Positions 25,388-34,012 of a stretch of DNA of 64,000 nucleotides are shown piece by piece. Below the pieces are notes generated by a model that saw only the letters and a program-made list of their open reading frames with translations, searched no databases and was not told the DNA's origin. The stretch is from Blastopirellula sp. J2-11 (GTDB lineage Bacteria; Planctomycetota; Planctomycetia; Pirellulales; Pirellulaceae). Each line of letters opens with the position of its first letter. Positions within the stretch are counted from its first letter, which is position 1. Position numbers and translations under genes: made by a program. Location: positions 6,200,001-6,264,000 of the forward strand of contig NZ_CP097384.1 in the NCBI RefSeq assembly GCF_024584705.1, in the 5' to 3' direction.

Positions 25388-25811
25388 CGCGAAGCGACTA
25401 GTCTTGGCGAGTTAAGCCGCGACTGTCATTGGGACAAGCCCTTGGCTGGGTGTCGGCGAAACGGTTTTTTCGCGTTATTTCTAGAAAATAATGGCACATC
25501 GGGCGAATTCAAGGGGCGGCAGCTCTTCGAGATACGGGGGGATAGCTGGCAATTTCTCCCTTGTGATGCCTTTTCGCCTATCCAGTGGCAGATTACTTCG
25601 CCCCAGGTCACTGACCCAAATTGCTAAGATTTTTCATCAAAAACAATATACATTTTTCAAGGCGGTCGCAAGGATGCGATTTGTTTCCGCTCCAGCGGAG
25701 TCGAGTTTACCCGAATGTCAATCGACTTTCTCCAGGGCGACCACGTCTCCATCTTTGCTCTTATCGATCTCATTTCTCATCCACGTATTTGTCTCTTCAT
25801 CAAGGATCCAA
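25388..25811. other. Intergenic region upstream of DUF1559 cassette 2
   Basis: 424 bases. No terminator of the usual kind is visible after the permease. The region is AT-richer around 25620-25660 and has an imperfect inverted repeat CCGCTCCAGCGG at about 25687-25698. The open frame of the next gene extends back through it, but the part before 25812 does not resemble a protein of the family. Confidence 0.5.
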
Positions 25812-26747
25812 ATGATGCGATTTCCTCTGATATCGCTGCGCCATCGGACCGGTTTTACGTTGGTCGAATTGCTGGTGGTGATCGCCATTATCGGCGTCTT
25901 GATCGCGCTCTTGCTCCCTGCGGTGCAGCAAGCGCGAGAAGCGGCCCGACGAATGCAATGCACCAACAACCTGAAACAGATGGCGTTGGCCGTGCATAAC
26001 TATCACGATACGTACTTGGTTTTTCCGTCGGGGCACGTCCAGATCAACGACACGTTCTACGGCAACTGGTGCATCGGATTATTGCCGTTCATCGAACAAC
26101 AAAATCTCTTCAATACCTATGATCACACGACGCACTGCAATACGGCGGCCAACGCCACCGTGGCGCAAACGAAGGTCGATGAGTATATTTGCCCGAGCGA
26201 TCCGCTCGGCCGCGCGATTATTCAACCGGCTTCTGGATATAGTTACGACTTACACGCGATCTCGTACAAAGCGATGAGCGGCTACAGCAATGACGGCGCA
26301 AAAAACTGGGACCATTTCGCCGAGGTTGGTGGGCTCAATAATCAGTGGAAAGGGATCTTTCACACGGTTGGCAGCGGACATGGCCAATCTCTGGACTTTG
26401 AAAAGATGGCTTCGGTCATCGACGGCACTTCCAACACATTGATGGTTGGCGAATACCATCAGCCGCTCGATCAGCCTGCCCGCGGCGCTTTCTGGGGAAA
26501 TTCGTATTGGGGCTACAACATCGGCATGGTGATTAACGAGCCGTACATCATCGGCAATCGATATGACGCTTGTGCCGCTGTCGCTAGCAACATCGGCGTA
26601 TGCCGGCGAGCCTGGGCGTCGCAGCATCCCGGCGGGTTTAATTTTTCCCGCGCGGACGGTTCCGTGTCGTTCCTGCCAGAAACGATTGACCTGACGGTGT
26701 TCGCCGGCTTGTCGACGATGGCAGGAAGTGAAGTCACGCAGTTCTAA
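25812..26747 (+). CDS. DUF1559 pseudopilin-like protein (cassette 2)
   Basis: About 311 residues from the ATG at 25812 (or 25815), with AAGGA in front. The pilin-like N-terminus is [20 protein letters not shown], followed by [20 protein letters not shown] and [14 protein letters not shown]. The C-terminal H-x9-DG signature is [16 protein letters not shown]. Compared with cassette 1 it has other Cys positions in the middle. The N-terminal coding stretch is nearly identical in sequence to those of the other four paralogues, while the middle differs. It is followed by a lipoprotein gene after 192 bases, the widest gap of the five cassettes. Confidence 0.93.
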   Translation: MMRFPLISLRHRTGFTLVELLVVIAIIGVLIALLLPAVQQAREAARRMQCTNNLKQMALAVHNYHDTYLVFPSGHVQINDTFYGNWCIGLLPFIEQQNLFNTYDHTTHCNTAANATVAQTKVDEYICPSDPLGRAIIQPASGYSYDLHAISYKAMSGYSNDGAKNWDHFAEVGGLNNQWKGIFHTVGSGHGQSLDFEKMASVIDGTSNTLMVGEYHQPLDQPARGAFWGNSYWGYNIGMVINEPYIIGNRYDACAAVASNIGVCRRAWASQHPGGFNFSRADGSVSFLPETIDLTVFAGLSTMAGSEVTQF

Positions 26748-26939
26748 AAGGCCAGTAATCGAACCGCTGCTTTTTCTTCGTCCCCAGCGCAACGCGAGAG
26801 AACGCCCCTTATCATTCAATCCGTTTGGGCGCCGTTACGCGCCTTTTCCTCTCTTGCTCATGAGGCTACGAGGAGAAGACTCGCATCGATTCATTGATTT
26901 CATTCGCCCTTGTATAACTTCAAAAGGTGAACCTCACCC

Positions 26940-27374
26940 ATGTTGATCCATCGATCTCTATTTTTTGCGTTGTTGCTGGCGATCGGTTCGCCGGCGCTTG
27001 TCGGTTGCGGCGCTCGCGGCGCGGCGACAGCGCCTGTCTCGGGAACTGTGACTGTGCGAGGAAAGCCTCAGGCAAACCTGGTGGTCAGCTTTCTGCCGCA
27101 GTCGAGTACGACCGAAGCGAGCGGGAAAGCTTCGATGGGAGTGACCGACGCCGCCGGAAAATTTACGCTGCAGACGATTGACGTAGAACCGCGCGAAGGC
27201 GCGTTAATCGGCAAGCACAAAGTCGTCATTCGCGTACGTGCAGAAGCGCGTGCCGAAGATGATCCGGTCGCGGCGTCCACGCCCAATATTCCGTTGCCGA
27301 GCAAAGCAATCGACGGCAGCATCGAGTTTGAAGTCCCAGAGACGGGAACAACCGCCGCCGACTTTCAGCTATAA
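26940..27374 (+). CDS. Small lipoprotein, carboxypeptidase-regulatory-like fold (cassette 2)
   Basis: A 144-residue lipoprotein with lipobox LVGC after a hydrophobic stretch (FFALLLAIGSPA). The beta domain shows APVSGTVTVRGKPQANLVVSF, VTDAAGKFTLQTI and GALIGKHKVVIRV, i.e. the same G-x-V, D-x-x-G-x-F and G-x-H pattern as the other cassette lipoproteins. The middle has a charged part (RAEARAEDDP). It lies downstream of the second DUF1559 gene and is convergent with the anti-sigma-like gene, 56 bases away. Its role is unknown; a surface-exposed binding partner of the pseudopilin is inferred. Confidence 0.82.
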   Translation: MLIHRSLFFALLLAIGSPALVGCGARGAATAPVSGTVTVRGKPQANLVVSFLPQSSTTEASGKASMGVTDAAGKFTLQTIDVEPREGALIGKHKVVIRVRAEARAEDDPVAASTPNIPLPSKAIDGSIEFEVPETGTTAADFQL

Positions 27375-27430
27375 ATTGGCGGCTTCCCTCTGATAGGACG
27401 CGTCGGGACGCAAGTCGCAAAAAATTCCTG

Positions 27431-27838
27431 CTACTCTCCCTTCAAGCGGCCGACAGAAGACTGAAAATACTTCTGCCGGCGTGGCTTGCCGTCGTCCGCT
27501 TGGGCCTCTTGTTGCGACGCCAGATCGTGCAGGTTCGCTTGGCAAATGCGGCAGCCGACCGTTTCGAGGTGAAAGCGAATGTAATCCGCTTCTGCTTCAT
27601 CCAGGACTTGCAGCAGGTAACTACCGAGCGTTTCGCGATTGGGACAAGTCAGCCGATGCCGTCGCCAGATTTCGCCGATCGTATGAACGCCGGCGTCGCG
27701 ACGTCCGTTGATTTGCAAAAGCTGCTGGGACAGCTCCGGCTGATCGCGCAGCATCTTCTCAATCTCGGCCATCCGCTCGACGGGGAGCGCCTCGTCGAGG
27801 TAGGCTTCTAACTCGGTTCTGGTGATGGGCCGCGTCAT
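27431..27838 (-). CDS. Anti-sigma-like protein (zinc-finger type)
   Basis: About 135 residues (ATG at 27838; a GTG at 27847 is possible). The sequence RLTCPNRETLGSYLLQVLDE then YIRFHLETVGCRICQANLHDL has an H-x5-C-x2-C arrangement, close to the Zn-binding part of anti-sigma factors. The N-terminal half (ITRTELEAYLDEALPVERMAEIEKML) resembles an anti-sigma helix bundle. No membrane span is present, so it would be cytoplasmic. It lies in the same strand block as the ECF sigma factor at 28713-29360, with the AIM24 gene between. The pairing with that sigma factor is inferred from position and motif. Confidence 0.65.
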   Translation of the reverse strand: MTRPITRTELEAYLDEALPVERMAEIEKMLRDQPELSQQLLQINGRRDAGVHTIGEIWRRHRLTCPNRETLGSYLLQVLDEAEADYIRFHLETVGCRICQANLHDLASQQEAQADDGKPRRQKYFQSSVGRLKGE

Positions 27839-27889
27839 AGACGACACTTACTCCTGCATCTTCTGGGCGTCGATCGAAACAAGCGAAGC

Positions 27890-28597
27890 TTACGCTTCGG
27901 CGTGGTAGAACTCTTCGTACGGCTGAATGACGACAAAGCCGTTGCCGCGGAATTCCATCTGGAATGACTCGCCGCTGCCGCGACCAAAGAAGGTCTTCAG
28001 CGAAACGTCGGTTCGCAAGTTGGGTTCTAATGTGCCGCTCCAAGCGACCGTTGCGTTCGGGTCGGTATAGACCGGGTTATCCGGCGTGACGACCAGCGTC
28101 AGCGGTTCGTAATGCGTCGTGATTGCGACGAGGCCGCTGCCTTGCAAGTTGACTTGGAACAAGCCGCCAGCGAGCATCGATGAGACCCGCTTCATCATCT
28201 TGATGTCCCATTCGACGGTCGGCTCGAAGGCGAGAATATCATTGCCGTTGACAACGATCGCTTCGTTTTCCAACTTCAAGATCTGCACTTTTTTGCCGTA
28301 GTCGGCCAGATAGAGACGCCCTTGTCCAGACGCTTTGGTCAGCTTGGCGCCTTCGCCGGTGACCGCTTTCTTCAGAAAACCGCCGAGCCCTTTTTCAAAG
28401 ACCCCTTCTCGCTCGAACTTGATGTTGCCGAGATACGACACCATCGAGCCCATCTTGGTCCAGACCATCCCGTTCAGGTTGACCTCGAGCAAGCGAGCGC
28501 TTTCCATCTCAAAAATACCTTGCCCACGATCACGTTGGCGGGTTTGCTCAACAAATTCGCGCAAGGTGTAGCGGTTATCGATATCAGCAGTGCTCAT
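27890..28597 (-). CDS. AIM24 family protein
   Basis: A 235-residue protein with the beta-rich AIM24 fold. The recognised parts are YTLREFVEQTRQRDRGQGIF, LNGMVWTKMGSMVSYLGNIK, a central FEREGVFEKGLGGFLKKAVTG, then LYLADYGKKVQILKL, GLVAITTHYEPLTLVVTP and FQMEFRGNGFVVIQPYEE. The ATG at 28597 has a GGGGGAA site in front. Members are named after a yeast mitochondrial protein, but in bacteria their role is not known; some are linked to membrane stress. It sits between an ECF sigma factor gene (115 bases upstream) and an anti-sigma-like gene (about 50 bases downstream), so it may be part of the same regulon. Confidence 0.85.
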   Translation of the reverse strand: MSTADIDNRYTLREFVEQTRQRDRGQGIFEMESARLLEVNLNGMVWTKMGSMVSYLGNIKFEREGVFEKGLGGFLKKAVTGEGAKLTKASGQGRLYLADYGKKVQILKLENEAIVVNGNDILAFEPTVEWDIKMMKRVSSMLAGGLFQVNLQGSGLVAITTHYEPLTLVVTPDNPVYTDPNATVAWSGTLEPNLRTDVSLKTFFGRGSGESFQMEFRGNGFVVIQPYEEFYHAEA

Positions 28598-28712
28598 GAT
28601 TTCCCCCGAAATTGGATTAGGCTGTGATGACGAGAAGGCAGAGTCCACTTGGCGTTGCGTTTGCCTACAACGCCAACCGGATGAATAGTGATTCGTGGTA
28701 AACTGGCGAATC

Positions 28713-29360
28713 TTAGCTCGATTCGTAAAGTTCTGGGAAGACCTCCTCGTTCAGGCCTTGCTTCCGCACGGCGGCACGAAGTTTCGCTAGAAAGTCATTC
28801 TTGTAACTGGCGACGCTGTTTCGACCTAGCTCCAGCATCTCCTCGATCTCTTTGTTGCCGACGCCGCGCACCATGATGAGTTCGAGCGATTTGATTTTCG
28901 CCCAGTCTCCCCGGCTGCGCCAATGGTCGAGTTGGCCCTGGATCGCTTCGATCAGCGCCGCTTCTTCTAGATTGCGACGTTCGCCGCTGCGAGCGATGCT
29001 CGACGCCGCTCGATGCGGACCTGGCAACTCCCAGTTGTCGCTAGAGCCGTCGCCGCCCGAGTGAATGGGTAACGTGGGGCGACGACCTTCACGCCGCAGA
29101 TGATCGGTCAGCTTGTAGGCGCAGATCGCGAAGAGATAGCTTTCTAGTGCGCGCTTGCCGTCATAGTTGGGTAGGCTGTTCAAGAAGCCGATGAATGTTT
29201 CTTGCACCACATCTTCGCTAGGGGCGCGCCGGCGCAAGCGACTCTCGGCGAAGGCGAGCAAGCGCCCTTCGTAACGTCCGATTAAATCGCCCCAGGCGTC
29301 AGCATCCCCAGCGCGTATCCGCTCTATCAACAGGAAATCGGATTCAGAATTGTCGGACAT
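28713..29360 (-). CDS. Atypical ECF-type sigma factor
   Basis: About 215 residues from the ATG at 29360. Region 2 is recognisable (GRYEGRLLAFAESRLRRR, SEDVVQETFIGFLNSLPNYD, then LFAICAYKLTDHLRREGR). Region 4 is divergent but has the helix-turn-helix pattern VGNKEIEEMLELGRNSVASY followed by KNDFLAKLRAAVRK. Between the two is a long linker of about 60 residues (Gly/Ser-rich part SGGDGSSDNW), which is unusual for ECF factors but known from planctomycete types. The next genes on the strand are AIM24 and an anti-sigma-like protein. The upstream gene is a membrane protein 75 bases away. Confidence 0.85.
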   Translation of the reverse strand: MSDNSESDFLLIERIRAGDADAWGDLIGRYEGRLLAFAESRLRRRAPSEDVVQETFIGFLNSLPNYDGKRALESYLFAICAYKLTDHLRREGRRPTLPIHSGGDGSSDNWELPGPHRAASSIARSGERRNLEEAALIEAIQGQLDHWRSRGDWAKIKSLELIMVRGVGNKEIEEMLELGRNSVASYKNDFLAKLRAAVRKQGLNEEVFPELYESS

Positions 29361-29435
29361 AGGCGGCAATTTGGGCGGAAAGAGGAGCAGCCGCTTCGCC
29401 GCCGCGGTCGTCACGGATGACGCCCCATCTGCGGA

Positions 29436-30467
29436 CTAAATCGGCGGGTACCATTGCGTCAGCAGGATCGCCCCGCCGACTACACCCATTATCGCCGCCC
29501 CGGCGATCGTCTGCAACCTTGCCCGATATCGTCCGCCGGTCGCCGAATTGTAAGAAAGAGCGCCATAAAGGACGCCCAGCACGGTCAGAATGCCGGCAAA
29601 CAGGGCGCCAGCATAGGTCAAGCGGCTGAGTTGTTGCACTTGTTTCCAGCGCGATTCCAGTTCACGCCGAAATTGCTCATTGAACTGCAGAAACGAATGC
29701 CATTGCTGCATCGGTCCAACTGACGTATCGAGCGACTCTTTGTAAGTTTGCAAATGAACGTTGTCGGCGATGAATTTTTCGTCGAGCGGGACACGGCGCG
29801 CGTTGGTTTCGCTCCCTAATACCAGCGCCGCTTGCTCTGCGACCGCTTCGTTCGTCAGCACTTTGAGGGCTTTGTAGCACTCGGTCGAGCTTGTGTAGGG
29901 CCCGGTCGAAACCGAAACGTAATCGACGCCATCTCGCGACTCCGGCTCTTGATCGACCCACGCAGGGCGACCCGGCGGAATGATCGAAGAGGAGCGAGCG
30001 TCGTTGATCGAACTGACGGCCGGTTGGACGAAGGTGTTAAACAACGCGTCGCCCACGGCTTTGACGACCGATTTTGGGGATGCGGCGGGGGAAGCCGGAG
30101 AAGCGGGAAGCTCAATCGGCGGCTTTGGCGTCACGCGTCGAGGCGCTTCGACGGCGACCTGAGAATGTCGCGTCGCGGTAATTGCCGATCGATGACCGTA
30201 ATGGTCAGAAACTTCGGAGCGAGTCTCGACACGAATCGCGACAAAGCTCAACAGAGCCATCGCAATCAGCCCAAAGACACCGAAAAAGAGGAGCGCCGCG
30301 AGCGCCTTCCAACGGCCGAAGATCGCCGCCAACAGGATGACCAAAAAACCGATCGCCAACGCGCCCAAAAGTAGGATCAGGAAAATCGGCGTAGCGGCGA
30401 CATTTTCACGGACCGGCATTTGACCAAGCCACACAGCCGATTGCGTTAGTTGAATTGCCGATGACAT
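29436..30467 (-). CDS. Membrane protein of unknown function with periplasmic-type middle
   Basis: About 343 residues from the ATG at 30467. Two spans lie near the N-terminus (PIFLILLLGALAIGFLVILL and LAALLFFGVFGLIAMALLSF), then a long soluble region of about 190 residues with Pro-rich and helical parts, and two spans at the C-terminus (YAGALFAGILTVLGVLYGAL, TIAGAAIMGVVGGAILLTQW). The soluble part includes YVSVSTGPYTSSTECYKALK, and no known motif is found. It is upstream of the ECF sigma gene on the same strand and downstream of two micro membrane proteins. I infer that it belongs to the same envelope-signalling block. Confidence 0.7.
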   Translation of the reverse strand: MSSAIQLTQSAVWLGQMPVRENVAATPIFLILLLGALAIGFLVILLAAIFGRWKALAALLFFGVFGLIAMALLSFVAIRVETRSEVSDHYGHRSAITATRHSQVAVEAPRRVTPKPPIELPASPASPAASPKSVVKAVGDALFNTFVQPAVSSINDARSSSIIPPGRPAWVDQEPESRDGVDYVSVSTGPYTSSTECYKALKVLTNEAVAEQAALVLGSETNARRVPLDEKFIADNVHLQTYKESLDTSVGPMQQWHSFLQFNEQFRRELESRWKQVQQLSRLTYAGALFAGILTVLGVLYGALSYNSATGGRYRARLQTIAGAAIMGVVGGAILLTQWYPPI

Positions 30468-30552
30468 GAATGGATCCCGTCGAAAGAATACTGCGTCTCT
30501 AGCACAGATTCGTCTCGCAGCGACCAAGCTTGGAGGCGGACGCGAGATTCTG

Positions 30553-30663
30553 CTATTTTTTCTGCGCCATTTTTACGACGAAGATCACCGCCACGAAGAG
30601 CCCGACAACCATTCCGGCGCCGATTACGCCCACGATCAGTAGTTCCAGTAATCCAATTCCCAT
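30553..30663 (-). CDS. Micro membrane protein, 36 aa
   Basis: A 36-codon frame (ATG at 30663, TAG at 30553-30555) that codes for a short hydrophobic protein: MGIGLLELLIVGVIGAGMVV, then a continued span and a basic tail KMAQKK. This is one transmembrane helix with a positive C-terminal end, i.e. the C-terminus is expected in the cytoplasm. It lies 47 bases downstream of a second frame of the same design on the same strand. The pattern of a glycine-rich helix plus basic tail is like small regulatory membrane proteins. Confidence 0.5.
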   Translation of the reverse strand: MGIGLLELLIVGVIGAGMVVGLFVAVIFVVKMAQKK

Positions 30664-30709
30664 GATCCACTCCAAGGAACTTTAAGTCATCAAAGATCGA
30701 ATATTGAGC

Positions 30710-30832
30710 CTATTGCTTTCGTCGTGAAACCGCAGCGATGATGATCACGGCAACAATCGCGGCGACGGCCAGCGCCCCGGCGACTCCCAGTAATAATAAG
30801 ATGCTCATAGCCCAGGTTGGTGTCGCTTCCAT
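30710..30832 (-). CDS. Micro membrane protein, 40 aa
   Basis: A 40-codon frame (ATG at 30832, TAG at 30710-30712; an inner ATG at 30807 gives 32 residues). The product starts with MEATPTWAMSILLLLGVAGA, has one long hydrophobic helix made of Ala, Val, Ile and Leu, and ends with the basic SRRKQ. Topology and size match the next gene, so the two may be diverged duplicates. No clear ribosome-binding site is present, which is common in planctomycetes. It sits between the palindrome and kinase gene on one side and the membrane-protein gene on the other. Confidence 0.45.
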   Translation of the reverse strand: MEATPTWAMSILLLLGVAGALAVAAIVAVIIIAAVSRRKQ

Positions 30833-30872
30833 CGATGATGAGTCTTTAGTGGGTTAATAATCGCCGGGGTCT

Positions 30873-30933
30873 GTTGAAAATGGGGTCAGGTCCCAATTTT
30901 GCTGCAAAATTGGGACCTGACCCCATTTTCAAC
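30873..30933. repeat. Perfect palindrome, 30-bp arms, 1-base spacer
   Basis: Arms at 30873-30902 and 30904-30933 are exactly complementary, with one T between. The core of each arm is ATGGGGTCAGGTCCCAAT. It lies 24 bases after the stop of the kinase gene (minus strand) and could act as a terminator or mRNA-stabilising hairpin for it. The GGGGTCAGGTCCC core resembles repeats I remember near REP-associated transposase genes, but this is from memory. No transposase is near. Confidence 0.9.
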
Positions 30934-30956
30934 GGTTCCCTTTTCAACATTTACGC

Positions 30957-33029
30957 CTAGGCCGAAGTTTCGGCGTTGATCTGCTGTGACTCGCGCAGTT
31001 CGTCTCGCTCCTTCGGACTGTACCACGGGGCCGAGATTTGCACGACCAGCGAGATTGCGCCGATCAAAATCATCCCCCACGGTTGAATGAAGGGGCAGAA
31101 GTAATTGACCACCGCGGCGATCAATACCGAAAATCCCATCGTCCAAAGGCTCAGTCGCGTCTTGCGGAGCGGATCGGCCTGTTTCCACCAGCGCAGTAGC
31201 CCAAACTGCGCTGCGAATACGATCGCAAACGTGCTGAGCGATGGCGATTGTTTCAACGATTGAAACCAGCCGCGTAGATTCAGGTTTTCGTGCCAACCGC
31301 TGCTCGCATCAATCCCGGCACCGGAAATCGGCATTTCTAGCAGCAACGTATTGCCGGCGGTGTAACCAATCATTCCCAGCAGCAGCCCGACGCCGATCAT
31401 CGCAAAACGACGCAGCCAGGGATCGCCGCTATTGGGTTCCCACAATTTGCCGAGCAAGAGCACGCTCCACGATCCGCAGATGGTCATGAGAGTCATCCAG
31501 CCGAACAGCGGCGCCCACGTATCCAGCGCCCCTTCAATCGAGACTCCTCCCAGAACGAGCGCCAGCATCGAGATCACCGCCGCCGAAATCGCGCTGACCA
31601 AAAACGAACCAATCAAACTTTTCATCCGCAGGTCGAGCGGAATCGCAGCCAGCGCGGCGCGTTCTCGCTCGCGGCGCGTACTCTTTTGTTTTCTCGACTG
31701 GCGAGCTCGTTCTTTTCGCGTCATGACGACGGGATGATACGGCGAGTACTCGGTAACCGGCGTTTTGTCCGGTGCGTCGCTCATATGCTGGTAAATAGTG
31801 CGTCCCAGGAGATAGACCATGTAGGCCGCGGCGGCGAGAAAACCGAGCGGCGCCAACCAACCAAGATTCGTGACCAGCGCGATCGAACAGGCGACCAGCA
31901 CCAAAACCTTGGGGAACAAACTGATGTTGTCGTTGTTCCACCAATGGGAGATGGATTTGGCGGCTTCCGTACCTGCACGGTAAATCGGATCACTTCCAGC
32001 GGCAGGATCGAGCGGCTGCACCAGCGGAATTTCCGCGTGGCCGGTCGAATGATTCTGGATCGTGACGTTGTCATGCAGGGAAGCGACGACCGATTCGTTT
32101 TTCGACACGCCTAGATTGGCCAGCATCTCTTCGACGGTGCTGGTCCGCTTGGTCGGATCTTTGTGCAGCGCCTGGGCGATTGTCGAGCGAAACGGCTCTG
32201 GTACGCTGCGCAGCTCAGGCTCGGCGGTCAGGTGCTTCATGATGATCTCTTGGCTGCTTTCCCCTTCAAAGGGAACGCGGCCGGTCAAAATCTCGTGCAG
32301 TAAGATGCCGAGCGCATAGATGTCGATCTCTTTGCCGTAGACCCCTTTGCCGATCTCCGGCGCCATGTAGTGGAAGGTGCCGACGCTTTCGGTCTGTCCG
32401 CTGCGGCGGCTGACCGAGATGAATTTTGAAAGGCCATAATCGCCGATCTTGATCGTGCCGGCGTCGTTGAAGATGTTGCCGGGCTTCAAGTCGCGATGGA
32501 CGATGCCGTGATCGTGCAGATAGCCGACCGCTGCGGCGATTGGACGGAACCAGCGAATCGCTTCTTCCGGCGGCAGACCATTAGGACGGCGATCGAGGAT
32601 CTCTTTCAAGTTCTCGCCGCGCACGTACTCCATCACGACCCAGCCTTCGCCGGCGTCGTCGTAGCGGATATCGAACAGCGCAACCAGGTGCGGGTGCTTG
32701 AGGTTCAAACAATGGGTGACGCCGCGCATCTCGATATCGAGATTGCGTTGGATATGTTTCAGGGCGACCTCTTTGCCGGCATCCGAAAGCGCGTAGAAGA
32801 CTTCGCCGAAGCCTCCGGAGCCGACGCCTCGTTTGATGGTGAAGCCGTCTAAGGGCTTCGACCCGCTGGCATACGTAAATTTCATCGTTCCCCCTCGCGG
32901 GCGATGCTCGGCCTGGGGAGGTTGTTGCTGCATCTTGGGCTGCTTATCCTCTTCTGGCTCTAACGTCGCGGTATGATCGCGCATCGATTGTTCCCCCGCT
33001 GTCTGGCCGTCGGAGATATTCCCCAACAT
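30957..33029 (-). CDS. Transmembrane Ser/Thr protein kinase
   Basis: A 690-residue protein kinase. Residues 1-50 are a charged leader. The kinase domain (about 60-320) has the glycine loop GVGSGGFGEVFYALS, Lys91 in VALKHI, the catalytic loop IVHRDLKPGNIF (Asp180), DYG at 197-199 in place of the common DFG, and the APE-type end GTFHYMAPEIGKG. The C-terminal half has about eight membrane spans in two groups (for example LVLVACSIALVTNLGWLAPL and LIGSFLVSAISAAVISMLAL), which is more than the single span of usual PASTA kinases. Start: ATG at 33029, 16 bases after the FHA gene, with GAGGG in front. It forms an operon with the FHA protein, its likely phosphothreonine-reading partner. Confidence 0.93.
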   Translation of the reverse strand: MLGNISDGQTAGEQSMRDHTATLEPEEDKQPKMQQQPPQAEHRPRGGTMKFTYASGSKPLDGFTIKRGVGSGGFGEVFYALSDAGKEVALKHIQRNLDIEMRGVTHCLNLKHPHLVALFDIRYDDAGEGWVVMEYVRGENLKEILDRRPNGLPPEEAIRWFRPIAAAVGYLHDHGIVHRDLKPGNIFNDAGTIKIGDYGLSKFISVSRRSGQTESVGTFHYMAPEIGKGVYGKEIDIYALGILLHEILTGRVPFEGESSQEIIMKHLTAEPELRSVPEPFRSTIAQALHKDPTKRTSTVEEMLANLGVSKNESVVASLHDNVTIQNHSTGHAEIPLVQPLDPAAGSDPIYRAGTEAAKSISHWWNNDNISLFPKVLVLVACSIALVTNLGWLAPLGFLAAAAYMVYLLGRTIYQHMSDAPDKTPVTEYSPYHPVVMTRKERARQSRKQKSTRRERERAALAAIPLDLRMKSLIGSFLVSAISAAVISMLALVLGGVSIEGALDTWAPLFGWMTLMTICGSWSVLLLGKLWEPNSGDPWLRRFAMIGVGLLLGMIGYTAGNTLLLEMPISGAGIDASSGWHENLNLRGWFQSLKQSPSLSTFAIVFAAQFGLLRWWKQADPLRKTRLSLWTMGFSVLIAAVVNYFCPFIQPWGMILIGAISLVVQISAPWYSPKERDELRESQQINAETSA

Positions 33030-33045
33030 CTCGTTGCACCCTCGG

Positions 33046-33810
33046 TTAGGCGCTGGCGGCCAATCGTTCCAAATAAAACGAAAAGTCTTCTCCCTGTACC
33101 GAGCAGTCGGCGACCAGCGGCGACTTGTTTCGCACCGCGCGGCCGTTCACTTGAAAGGCGCCGGGAGAGCGAACGTGGAGTCCCTCTCCCTGCTTGTACA
33201 ATACCACATCCTGTTTCCAGCCGCCGCAAACGACATGGTTGCAGCTGCGCGGCCCCAGGATGCAAGTTTCGGCCATCAGCAAGATCGCATCAGTCGCTGG
33301 TTCGGTCCGTTGCGAGCTTACCAACCGCAGCACGGCGCTAGCGCTCAGCGGATGACGTTTCTGAAAACTAAGGACGACGCTGCGTCCTAGTTGCACCAGG
33401 TCTCCATCCGATAACGCAGTTGGCTGTTCCAGTAGTTTTCCGCGACGACGCACTTCGGCCAACGGCTCGACGACATATTCCGATCCGCGACGGCGAATCC
33501 ACGCATGGCGGCGACTGACGTCACCCAGGATTGGTACGTCGACCCCGCTTTGCGGCGTCGCTTGGCCGATCAATACGTCCGGCGAAGTCAGCAGCATAAA
33601 GCCGCCGACTCCATCGACCCACAATTGACGCCGCGAAGGCGCTTCGGCCAATGGCTCTGCCGATGATCGATTCATGACCCGTTCCCGTGCAGTCTGATCG
33701 CCGACCTGCGTCTCAAGGACAGCCGACGCGTATGAGACGTCGCTCGTCGATAACCAGACTTGCCCGGGACGCGGTTTCCGCGACGGCGAGTTGTGACGAG
33801 TGCGTCTCAT
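33046..33810 (-). CDS. FHA-domain protein (partner of the kinase)
   Basis: A 254-residue cytoplasmic protein. The first FHA-like region is at about residues 75-155 (VLIGQATPQSGVDVPILGDV, then SRRHAWIRRRGSEYVVEPL with the S-R/H pair that contacts phosphothreonine). The second half has a similar but weaker arrangement (CILGPRSCNHVVCGG, GAFQVNGRAV), so two FHA domains are likely. It lies directly upstream of the kinase gene on the same strand. FHA proteins next to kinases usually bind the autophosphorylated kinase or its substrates. The start at 33810 (ATG) gives an Arg-rich beginning. Confidence 0.85.
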   Translation of the reverse strand: MRRTRHNSPSRKPRPGQVWLSTSDVSYASAVLETQVGDQTARERVMNRSSAEPLAEAPSRRQLWVDGVGGFMLLTSPDVLIGQATPQSGVDVPILGDVSRRHAWIRRRGSEYVVEPLAEVRRRGKLLEQPTALSDGDLVQLGRSVVLSFQKRHPLSASAVLRLVSSQRTEPATDAILLMAETCILGPRSCNHVVCGGWKQDVVLYKQGEGLHVRSPGAFQVNGRAVRNKSPLVADCSVQGEDFSFYLERLAASA

Positions 33811-34012
33811 TCTAATTTAGTTCGTTCATGGGCCCCCGAACACGCGCTTTTCGCCGTCGATCCCCCTCGACAGCAGCACGAAGGCAGTGGACCACTTTGC
33901 CTTTGGTCCCGTTGCGACGCTACGAAGAGGGCTTTCGCCCCCTTCGCGTCGCGATGCATCTGCATGGTTATTCGTTGGCGACAGCCGTTTATTGCTGTTA
34001 CCCGCAGAATCG

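Noticed and set aside
30873-30933. The palindrome read as part of a CRISPR array
   Set aside because: There are only two inverted copies and no spacers or cas genes.
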